This document shows positions 48,114 through 56,409 of a DNA stretch of 64,000 nt, piece after piece; position 1 is the first letter of the stretch, and every line of letters starts with the position of its first letter. Made by a program: the position numbers and the translations under genes. The notes below the pieces were generated by a model. That model was not told the origin of the DNA. It saw nothing but the letters and a program-made list of their open reading frames with translations, and made no database searches. Origin of the DNA: Phaeodactylum tricornutum CCAP 1055/1 (taxonomy: Eukaryota > Bacillariophyta > Bacillariophyceae > Surirellales > Neidiaceae); contig NW_002238036.1 in NCBI RefSeq assembly GCF_000150955.2, positions 229,346-293,345 of the forward strand. Direction: 5' to 3'.

Positions 48114-48874
48114 CGTTCGGTTGAAAAGCTGAAGTTCTTAAATTGCGTTGGAATATGGGCAAGGTGAGAGAACAATAACAATAACAACACCAAAAGCCCT
48201 GTCTGCCAAAGACAGAACCTTTCAAAGTGTGCTTTACGTACCTGGGGGAATAGCTTTTGTACGCGCTCGCGCGGAATTGGAACGAGAAGAAGCGATGGAA
48301 AAAAGTTCGAATTCTTTCGGGTTGGCGAAGCAATGGATTCAGTCGTTCATTGGCACCACAGCCGCAAAAAGGTCCGCAAGGAGAAAAAAAGATCCTACGG
48401 TTCGCATCGGGAACCATTAAAGTGGTGGGGCTCGCTTTCCAAGATTCGATTTTCTCCCTGAAGGAGAATATGACGTGGCGGACATAGTGCGGAGACATCC
48501 TCTTTGTAGTAATTCAACATGCTGAATTAAGAGGAAATAAATATGACGTGGCGGACACAGTGCGGAGACATCCTCTTTGTAGTAATTCAACATGCTGAAT
48601 TAAGAGGAAATACCTACCAGTAGTAAATTGGACGCTTTCATAACAATCTGAGATGCACTTGACTGCGCGAGACATCGGAGGTCATTGACAGATTCTACAA
48701 TCTGACTTTGGAAAGTTGAATATTGATTTCAAAATTCATTTGGTGAAAACGATCAGGAGCTTTCTCTTTCCCCGGCAATGTCACAATACTGCCACCCGAT
48801 GCCTCTTCTGGTCGTTCCTTGATTGCAACTCCCTCCAGTCTCTAAGCCCACTATTGCAGAGGCAGTCGAGGAAA
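48114..48874. promoter_or_regulatory. Divergent upstream region with tandem TGACGT-bearing repeat
   Basis: Shared by the dehydrogenase gene (leftward) and the plastid lipocalin-like gene (rightward). A 90-codon frame at 48148-48420 (+) has no domain support. The 73-bp tandem repeat is listed separately. Confidence 0.5.
48468..48613 (+). repeat. Two tandem copies of a 73-bp unit
   Basis: Units 48468-48540 and 48541-48613 are almost identical (one T/C difference in GACATAG versus GACACAG, plus the last base). Each holds TGACGTGGCGGA, a bZIP/CRE-type ACGT core, and an inverted repeat TAATTCA-ACATGC-TGAATTA nested within CCTCTT...AAGAGG. Confidence 0.92.
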
Positions 48875-49918
48875 ATGAAAACCACTTCCATCAATACGAC
48901 GGTCTGTAATGTCTTATTCGGATTGCTATTGGCTGGGGCCGCGGACGCCTTTTCCGCCAGCTCGAAATGTCACCAACCTTACCAATCGTATTGCAAATGG
49001 AACCGACCGTCTGCTCACCACTTCACGCAGCTGCGGAGAGCGCGACCAAAGTCGCGAATGTCAGCCAAACACAATATAAAGCACTCAATAGATAATGACG
49101 GCGACACCACTGAGTCCAGATTCCCGTTGAAATCATGGCCGCGCCGGTTTTGGTTTCGCCTAGGAAATATATTGCACCACGAGGACAGAATTGTGGCGAG
49201 TGACCAATCGAACACTTCCTCTAGATTATTGGAAGATGGACTGCATTCATCAATATCAATTTGCTCGGAAGAAAAAGAAAGCTCCGGCAGTCGCTTGAGC
49301 ATACCTAAAACTGACAACGCGTCCGTGTTTGTGTCACAACACAGCAGGTGGGCCTTTCCTTCCAACTCCACAGACTTATCAGGCGTGTGGAAGCCTCTCG
49401 TTACGGACCAATTTAAACGGGACTACGATGAGTATCTTCAAAACTGCAGTCAGACCATCTTCTTTCGGAATTTATTTCGCTCAACGGTTGGCCTCACGCG
49501 AGAAGAAATTGTGCAAGATGGGCGTAACCTCCACATGACGAGTAGCAATCCAATGGGGCAATGGAAGCGCTCACTAGTTTCCTCGGGCTGGGAAACAGAT
49601 TGTAACGGTGAAGGTGCCAGAATGCCAGAACCTATTTTTTCAAAGTTCAAAGACCCCGACGGCGATGAGGTGGAAGTGGAAGCTTGGTGGGAAGACGAAG
49701 GTACCAAGCACAAGTCCATACTTCGCGGCAAACCCCGTGTAAAGGGCGGAACTTTTGTTACGTCACGGTATCTGGACGCTACCAATGGCGATATCCTAGT
49801 CTGCGACTCATCATTCGAGCCGCCGCAGTCTAACGAACTGGACTTGAACGACCGGGAGAGCAAAAGCTCCCATTTTCGCCCAGGTTTCGTTCGATGGAAG
49901 TACAAACGCCTTGTATAA
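48875..49918 (+). CDS. Plastid-targeted protein with lipocalin-like domain, unknown function
   Basis: 347 residues from MKTTSINTT. Signal segment VCNVLFGLLLAGAADAF followed by SASSKCHQ: a textbook ASAF-type junction with Phe, so plastid import is likely. The frame extends upstream to 48716, but that would bury the signal. The C-terminal half, starting LSGVWKPLVTDQFKRDYDEYL, has the Gly-x-Trp opening and strand pattern of calycin/lipocalin or fatty-acid-binding folds (HMTSSNPMGQWKRSL, EVEAWWEDEG, HKSILRGKPRVKGGTFVTSRYL). It may bind a lipid or pigment; the fold call is tentative. Middle ~100 residues are low-complexity. Confidence 0.7.
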   Translation: MKTTSINTTVCNVLFGLLLAGAADAFSASSKCHQPYQSYCKWNRPSAHHFTQLRRARPKSRMSAKHNIKHSIDNDGDTTESRFPLKSWPRRFWFRLGNILHHEDRIVASDQSNTSSRLLEDGLHSSISICSEEKESSGSRLSIPKTDNASVFVSQHSRWAFPSNSTDLSGVWKPLVTDQFKRDYDEYLQNCSQTIFFRNLFRSTVGLTREEIVQDGRNLHMTSSNPMGQWKRSLVSSGWETDCNGEGARMPEPIFSKFKDPDGDEVEVEAWWEDEGTKHKSILRGKPRVKGGTFVTSRYLDATNGDILVCDSSFEPPQSNELDLNDRESKSSHFRPGFVRWKYKRLV

Positions 49919-50408
49919 CAAAGGACAGCTTATGTACCCAACCAGCTGCGTTTTCCAATGTAAGAAGCGCATTGTACTGGCACTTCCTCAGCGACCAGTT
50001 GGTTCCAATATTTACTGACGGTGACAGCCAAGGTTCACTAATATATAACAATTGCGCTCCAGAGCAATTTCTCTTATAGACCCTATCTTCCTCTCATAGA
50101 TGGCACCATTCTTGAAAATGCTACATTTCCATGTTTCATACACTGACAGGCACCTTTGTCAATGCTTGGTCTTTGAGTGCCGGTAGGGCTGCGTAGCTAA
50201 CTGCGAAAAGAGAATTTTTACAGTCAATAGAAGAAGTTGAGACTCGTTTGTCCAGCTGGACATTCTGGGCAAACCCACAGAATCGACCACACTCTTTGTA
50301 TAGGTATCCATCCCGTGGTTTGGACACATCGATTCTGCCCCGTTGACAGTCCCCAAGCACTTCCAGCGGAATATTCTCTTTGCCGCAAAGAAGCACTGAA
50401 TCCTTGTA
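49919..50408. other. Intergenic, no gene supported
   Basis: It lies between two genes on the same strand. Open frames on the minus strand here are shadows without domains. Confidence 0.4.
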
Positions 50409-51689
50409 ATGGGTGGGGGATTTTCGAAATCCCGTGAGTTGACTCCGGACGAACGCCGCCGAAAGGAACTTGAAGCCTTTGGTGTGCTGATTCCACCTTC
50501 GTTTGGCGTCGCGACACCACAGTTGTCCCCATCCGCGTTGGAACGACTGCCTCGCGAACCATCGTACTTGGAACACTTACACCAACGCGACCCATCCTTT
50601 CGTCTCCTTAACGACTACTTACAACCCGGGTTGTGGGTGACTGCCGATGCGGCCCTGGGAAAGGCGCGAGCTGCGTTGACGCTCGACGCATCAGATACGT
50701 CCGACGGCACGAGTTCGCAAGGAGAGGGACGTCTCTGCGGCAAACGGCACGTAACCAAAAATTTGGAAACAGAAGTTCAGGCGGGCACCAATGGACCGCC
50801 AAGCTTGTCGATGAGCTACCGAGCGTTTTCTGGTGGGTCCCTTTTCGCCAAGATGGATACTAAAGGGAAAGGCTGGATCGGCGGATTTTTCGACAAGTCA
50901 CTTCCGTTCACCTTGGCGGAGAATCCATTCACAGAATTACGGCTAGCGGATAATTCCAGCAAGCAGGAAAATGATTTTGATACTGTGGACTTGAAGGTAG
51001 GCGCATGGATTCCGTGCGAGATGACGCCCCGGTCTACTTTGAAGGATTGGACTGCTGCCGTTCCGACAGTCAACGGATTCGCGGCAGCAAACGTAGTGGG
51101 GGCCACCATTGCCATGGAAGCTCGTATACCCACGGACAGTCTGGTGCCGAGGACCAAATCATATTTCTCCATGGATCTGCAACAAGGAGCTGATATGGGC
51201 CCACCGATGCAGATCACGTTGGAACGTAGCAACGACACGGAACAAAATTCCGCAATTGCTCTTAGCCAGGTGTTCACCTTCGACCGCTATCAACTAAACC
51301 CGGTCGAAGATCGTGCACCCAGGGTACGCAACACAGCCGGATGGACGGTGCGGATGGAGAAGACGCCGCATAGCACAAACGTTGCCGTCGGAGGAGCCTG
51401 GCAGCTAAATCGGGGTCTTGCCATCAAGGCCATTGTTCGGCCAAATGAACACGAGCTTACGACTGCGATTTTATTGAAACGGTGGAGACAGCCACGTGTG
51501 GCCTGCAGCATTATTCATCGCTACAATTGGAACACAAAGAAAGCCGGCGTATTGGGAGTCGGTTTTGAGCTAGAAACGGGGAGGTTATTGACTTCAGATC
51601 TTTATCGGAATTCTGAAGTGAGCGGACATATTTTCGATCATGATGTTCCAGAAACCAAGGCAACTCTTACAAAAGAAAGCTTTGAGTAA
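50409..51689 (+). CDS. Unknown protein, possible N-myristoylated beta-barrel-like protein
   Basis: 426 residues. N-terminus MGGGFSKS fits the myristoylation pattern (Gly2, Ser6). After a charged leader (~40) the protein shows many short alternating-hydrophobic segments ending in Gly, e.g. VGAWIPCEM, NVVGATIAMEARIP, TNVAVGGAWQLNRGLAIKAI and AGVLGVGFELETG. This pattern suits an organelle outer-membrane beta-barrel, which is inference; no barrel family is recognised. No signal peptide and no predicted TM helix. Confidence 0.6.
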   Translation: MGGGFSKSRELTPDERRRKELEAFGVLIPPSFGVATPQLSPSALERLPREPSYLEHLHQRDPSFRLLNDYLQPGLWVTADAALGKARAALTLDASDTSDGTSSQGEGRLCGKRHVTKNLETEVQAGTNGPPSLSMSYRAFSGGSLFAKMDTKGKGWIGGFFDKSLPFTLAENPFTELRLADNSSKQENDFDTVDLKVGAWIPCEMTPRSTLKDWTAAVPTVNGFAAANVVGATIAMEARIPTDSLVPRTKSYFSMDLQQGADMGPPMQITLERSNDTEQNSAIALSQVFTFDRYQLNPVEDRAPRVRNTAGWTVRMEKTPHSTNVAVGGAWQLNRGLAIKAIVRPNEHELTTAILLKRWRQPRVACSIIHRYNWNTKKAGVLGVGFELETGRLLTSDLYRNSEVSGHIFDHDVPETKATLTKESFE

Positions 51690-52008
51690 GACTCTTCTTT
51701 CCAAGTTTTGGTACCGATGCGTCTCTATGCGATGCGAATGGCATACCAAAGTAGCAATAGTTGAACTCGGACTCGACGATACTTTCGATTTTATCCAGTC
51801 AGCATCTACCTCTTAAGTTTTGCTGATAGTTCAAATCGACTAACCAGTAAAGGCTTTGTGCTCGTATTTCAGAAGAAAAGTTGCTTTTTACTATTAGCAG
51901 CTATACGCCCGATTCTTGTGTTTTTCTCCTGATCCGAGACAGCGGTGCCCATATTGTCAAAAATGCTTTTCGCTCGTGCAATTTCTTCAGCAAAAGTATG
52001 ACCAGATT
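51690..52008. other. Intergenic between convergent genes
   Basis: 3' regions of the beta-barrel-like gene and the second receptor gene. Nothing else was seen. Confidence 0.4.
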
Positions 52009-54075
52009 CTAGGAGGGCTGCTCCTGAGCTCGGGCAGCCGCTGCCCTTATTGCCGCTATACTGGCCACCCCGGAAGATTCCTCTACACTGCCTTTAGGCA
52101 ATGCTTTCAAGTCTAACATAGAATTGACGTGCAATTCGTTAGAGTCTATTTTACCATCGTCGCCACGGTTTGAGTTTGACACCCTTGATAGGGTGCTGGT
52201 TGCACCGCCATCGGCTGAAGGGGTACCATACGAGACAACGACCTGCCGTCCGTTCTCTTTCGGCTTATGAAGCATTTTTGGAACAAAGATAAGCCCGATT
52301 ATCGCCAGAGTAATCACAAAGACCAACAGAATTCGAAGTAGGTAGTACACGGGAGGATTGTCGACTGTCAGAAGCAACACTGGCAAGCCGACAAGACTCA
52401 CTTGCATCATTCCCGCTACCACTAAAGCAATGTACTTCGACTCACTAAATTCGCTCTGAATACTCCGGGCCTTGTAAGCTTGAATGTTCGCAAACAAGAG
52501 AGCTCCCAGGTTGACAGCAACCAGCGCTGACACAAACGGTACAGAGCGCTGGCCTTCCCTAGTCATGCAGGTCCCATAGCTTGATATGACGCGGTTCCAA
52601 GGATCAGTTCCGAGATCGTCTCGTCGTACGTATTCCAACGGCGCAACAACCGTCCAGCAAATCAGTATGATCAAATTGGCTACCATCAGAAGACAGAACG
52701 GTAAAATGACGTCCCGCACCGTCACAACTTGCTTGTTGAACCTCTGAGCTGACTCCACCACCCGATTGATTCGCCACAGCTTGCTAAAGAGCGCCGAGAA
52801 AACGGTGGAAAAGCCTATAGAGAGCAACCAAGGGGTGGCGATACAAGCTGCCGAACAGGCACCAACACTGTAATTCTCGTTGTCGAAGCCAATTGGAATT
52901 ATCGAGGAACTCATAATTAGTGCACCAACAGCAACCACAATGAGAAAAATGGGCTGAGAAGCCCGAACTATGTATGTCTTCCGTTTCATCAACACCCATG
53001 CCATGACGACAATCGAAAGCGAAGCAAGGATGCAGAATAAGACGTAGCCGAGGATGCGGTAATTTCCAACAAAGTTCTGGTCGACAGTCAGTGTGGGTAG
53101 AATCAATGGTATTCGCAGCAGCAAAGACAAATTGGTCCCGAAAACCAGGTCTGAGCTTTTTCTGTGCGCAGAAGGTTTTCCACCCGATTCCCGACGTAGA
53201 TTTAAGAGGGTGTCGATGCACACCTCCCCAGATTGGTACGGTAGTTGTCCTACTAAACCATCAGCGAAGCCGCGTTCCAATAGGGATATTTGGTTCGATC
53301 CAGCGTCGGCTATAACGTGCGTGAGGTCTCGGTGACTATCAACGTATTTTATCCAAAGGTCTTCGTACTGCATAACAGTTCCGTAGAGCGGAATGATTGC
53401 TCCAAGGTCCGGATTTGCCACCTTCAAATCCCTCATATTCTGAAGTGTTAGCGTTATGTTGCCCGCTTCTTCGTACAAAATGGAGTCGGGAGGTTCTGTC
53501 CAGGTAGAGCCTGATAGTGCGGATCGTATACCGCGAACTCGCAGCTCCAAATTTGGCGTTTGGATGGAAACCAGTGCGAACATCCCACCGGTGGGTTGAA
53601 GTTGCAACAAAACCTTTCCGAGCTGCTCACCAAACGCGACGTTGTCGGTTCCAACGAATGCTTGACGATCCGAGTTAGCCGCATCGCTGTCAAAACAAAT
53701 AACCGACATTCCCGAGTCAAGCGCTCTTCGAATTGGCTCCTTCACGGACTCCTCGTTTACAACCGAAATGGCAAGTCCGTCGAGCGCCTCAGGGTCGCCG
53801 GCGAGCCTTTGATCTATCATTCGGTCAATCCATTCTACTTGGGCGGCACCCGTCGGCTCTTCCTGCTCTGGCCCAATCCATACGCACACTACGTTTCCGT
53901 AGACATCCGCTCGAGCTTCACAACCTGTCCGGACGGGGTCGAAGAAAGGATTATCTAGGCTCTTCGGCAGAATGCCGAATCGAAAAGTCTCATTAGCAGC
54001 GCTGACGCATGGTGGTGAAGGCGCAAACAAAAGCAGACAACGGAAAACTCCAAATACTGCTACATAATTCTTCAT
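52009..54075 (-). CDS. Receptor paralog 2: periplasmic-binding ectodomain plus class C (GABA-B-like) 7TM
   Basis: 688 residues with an N-terminal signal peptide (FGVFRCLLLFAPSPPCVSA). Same architecture as the gene at 8639: FRFGILPKSLDNPFFDPVRTG, MSVICFDSDAANSDRQAFVG, TDNVAFGEQLGKVLLQLQ in the ectodomain, and ASQPIFLIVVAVGALIMSSS, FSALFSKLWRINRV and ILPFCLLMVANLIILICWTV in the membrane part. Seven TM segments between ~340 and ~620. The cytoplasmic tail is shorter than in paralog 1. The left end of the Mutator-like element lies 78 bp upstream of its start. Confidence 0.86.
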   Translation of the reverse strand: MKNYVAVFGVFRCLLLFAPSPPCVSAANETFRFGILPKSLDNPFFDPVRTGCEARADVYGNVVCVWIGPEQEEPTGAAQVEWIDRMIDQRLAGDPEALDGLAISVVNEESVKEPIRRALDSGMSVICFDSDAANSDRQAFVGTDNVAFGEQLGKVLLQLQPTGGMFALVSIQTPNLELRVRGIRSALSGSTWTEPPDSILYEEAGNITLTLQNMRDLKVANPDLGAIIPLYGTVMQYEDLWIKYVDSHRDLTHVIADAGSNQISLLERGFADGLVGQLPYQSGEVCIDTLLNLRRESGGKPSAHRKSSDLVFGTNLSLLLRIPLILPTLTVDQNFVGNYRILGYVLFCILASLSIVVMAWVLMKRKTYIVRASQPIFLIVVAVGALIMSSSIIPIGFDNENYSVGACSAACIATPWLLSIGFSTVFSALFSKLWRINRVVESAQRFNKQVVTVRDVILPFCLLMVANLIILICWTVVAPLEYVRRDDLGTDPWNRVISSYGTCMTREGQRSVPFVSALVAVNLGALLFANIQAYKARSIQSEFSESKYIALVVAGMMQVSLVGLPVLLLTVDNPPVYYLLRILLVFVITLAIIGLIFVPKMLHKPKENGRQVVVSYGTPSADGGATSTLSRVSNSNRGDDGKIDSNELHVNSMLDLKALPKGSVEESSGVASIAAIRAAAARAQEQPS

Positions 54076-54152
54076 TGTTCTTCACCGCAAGAGTTCTTTT
54101 CTAATGAAGAGGGAAAAAACGCACAAAAAAACCGGTACGGTTATACGGAAAT

Positions 54153-54206
54153 GGGGATGGCTAGTACGCACCCCTTTTCGTGAATAAAACCCACACCCAT
54201 GACTCT
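54153..54206 (+). repeat. Left terminal inverted repeat of the Mutator-like element
   Basis: GGGGATGGCTAGTACGCACC... to ...GACTCT, reverse complement of 59468-59521 with a single T/C difference (CCATGACT versus CCACGACT). Confidence 0.95.
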
Positions 54207-54576
54207 CTGCTTCGTTGTCAGGCCTAATACGATTAATGTAACTGTCGAAGTGCGAGTCGAATAATATAAAAACGGCTGTGAGGCCTTTTGCAATTTACTG
54301 TCAAACGAGATTTGCCGAGCCGGTTGCGTCGACGGCTTCAAAATTTGGCTCTTTCGACAATGAAAATTTAGGATTGACAGTGAAGATTGAATGCTTTCGT
54401 ACCATTCAGGAGGGATGTCAACTGGTGTATTGTACTTCCAGGTCCATTTGGACTCCGAAAGTCCTCCAATGTTGTAGTTTGTTTTTCAATCGTACCCAAG
54501 TAGCCATGGAACATTTAAGCTGCCCAAGCGATATGTGTTCGAGTTGATGGTGTTGAACACGTCAACGCTTGACTGA

Positions 54577-55260
54577 ATGGTGTGTATGCTTCAAGAACTG
54601 GATAGGCTTTCTCTCATGTTGCTGGTGTCTGGTGTCGCATCCCACACACTTTGTTGCTTAAATGCTTCAATGCTCTTGGTCTCGAAGTGGGAACGCAAAC
54701 GCTCCCACAAAAAGTCCAAGTCCACCAAAACGCTCCTCATGGATCTCTTTCCCAACAATACCAACATTGAAGGCGCTACCATTATCAACGCGTGTTACGG
54801 AGGCACCGCCGCCCTGCTCAACGCTTTTTGTGGGTTGTTTTTGACGAATGGGACGGCCACTACGCCATCGTCGTCGCCGCCAATATTGGTGCCTACGCAC
54901 GCGGCCCCGCCCGACCCACTAGTGGGGCTGGCGCCGTTGCCATACTTGTGGGACGCGATGCGCCCTTGTCCTTTGACCCATGGACCCAAGCCACACACCG
55001 CCAATGTTTGGGGCTTTTACAAACCCAATCATACTGTGAAATACCCAACCGTGGATGGCGCACTCATGCTTCAAGCTCTAGAAGACGTCTACACTCGCTT
55101 TCCCGAAAAAGTCACCCTCCGAGACGGCGCCACGCACAGTGGAATACAATTCAAGGCCAAATCACCCAATTACCTTGTCTTTCACGCCCCTTACAACAAA
55201 CTCATGCAAAACCTATTCCCACATTCCCCTCAGCGCGACATTTACCGTCGCTACTGGCAG
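54577..55260 (+). pseudogene. HMG-CoA synthase fragment, frameshifted
   Basis: Frame 1 gives KSKSTKTLLMDLFPNNTNIEG and ATIINACYGGTAALLNAF, the HMG-CoA synthase catalytic Cys block (Cys codon at 54793). Near 54835 the reading shifts to another frame giving FDEWDGHYAIVVAANIGAYA and ARPTSGAGAVAILVG, then shifts back near 54985 to give NVWGFYKPNHTVKYPTVDGA and FHAPYNKLMQNLFPH. All are consecutive parts of HMG-CoA synthase (mevalonate pathway). With at least two frameshifts and no intact N- or C-terminus it is a pseudogene. It sits inside the Mutator-like element. Confidence 0.85.
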
Positions 55261-56280
55261 CCCCCTTGCTCCACCCATTGTCCTGCGGGAAGCCAAACGG
55301 GATTCCGTCTTGCAGCCTGTGACAGGTAAACTGCAGGTTCTGGCCAGCACGCGGGAAGGCACACACCAAAGCTTGGCGTAGAATTGCCTTTGTCCTTACG
55401 GGAACTGCTGCCGGTTTGCCCAAATTAGACAACGAAAGTTCCGAGGGAAACTCCATGTGGGCTGCGGAGGAAGAGCACAAGGCGCTAGCTGATGCATTCA
55501 GCAAGCAGAGAACTGCCCGTATTCTGACCAGCATTCCTCAGGCAATTCCGTTTGATTGTCCTGTGAAGCTTTTTGATGCCTTGCTTTGTTCAGACAAAGA
55601 GAAAACACAAAGCAAGAATGAAGAGAGGCGAGACACTGTAATGGCCATGACGGATTGGACAATCCGTTTGCTGGACATAATCTGGAGAGACTAACCGAGT
55701 CGCGAACTTTCCGACAACGACAAAGGCGCCTTTGCACAACTGGTTTCTCGTGCACGCAAAACAGAATCAGAAGGAAAAGACCCTACGAGTTTGATTGCAA
55801 ATTCTTGTTCCGCGTAATTGTCCTGGGCAACGCTCAGCTTGCTCAGTTAGCCGGTTGACAAGGTCCCAACATGCAAAGCAATGCCGCCTGTTCCGGTACG
55901 ACATACTGGTTTCTGGACGTGCTCAACAAGTAGTGGTTGTGGCCGGGGATAATGCTGTGGGAGAAACGCTGCTGCCTTGGTTAGGATCCGGATTCCGCGC
56001 TTTGTGCCACTACAGCTGTTACTGTGGAAGACGCCGCTTTGCCGTTCAATAAGCGTCGATTCGGGCATGTTGCTGCTGCTGGCGGTATGGGCTTGGTCCT
56101 CAAAACAGAGCTGAGTATGGTAAAAGACTATTGCCGTATCTGTCCTTCAGCCATCAACAAAGGTGACAATGAAAGCAAAGCCGGCGTTGACACCAAAGGC
56201 TTGGAAATGGCCAATACGTTGGGGCTACAAGTACACCATAGTGATTTTGCATTGGAAGGTCTGAGGACTCTAGTATAAGG
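55261..56280 (+). pseudogene. Further degenerate coding fragments inside the Mutator-like element
   Basis: Open frames in shifting phases: 55395-55694 (GTAAGLPKLDNESSEGN..., EEEHKALADAFSKQR) and 55915-56278 (VVVVAGDNAVGETLLPWLGSG, then EDAALPFNKRRFGHVAAAGG). The last block resembles the PFDxxRxGFV...G.G region of beta-ketoacyl synthases, but this is tentative. No intact frame exceeds ~100 codons. These may belong to captured genes other than HMG-CoA synthase. Confidence 0.4.
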
Positions 56281-56409
56281 CATGATGGTTCTGACAGAGG
56301 AAGAGTGCCAAGAATGGCTCACAATTATAATGAGGGATGCTACAGTCTTTAACATTTTCCTATAGAATGCTTCTCATGATGACAAATAGGTCTCACTATC
56401 ATTACTTGT

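Noticed and set aside
48148-48420. 90-codon plus-strand frame (LEREEAMEKSS...)
   Set aside because: It could be a small protein or upstream exon, but no splice partner, domain or neighbour supports it.
47863-48498. 211-codon minus-strand frame upstream of the dehydrogenase
   Set aside because: It overlaps the start of the dehydrogenase in another frame and is Cys/Arg-rich without family resemblance; the dehydrogenase has a complete N-terminal fold from its own ATG.
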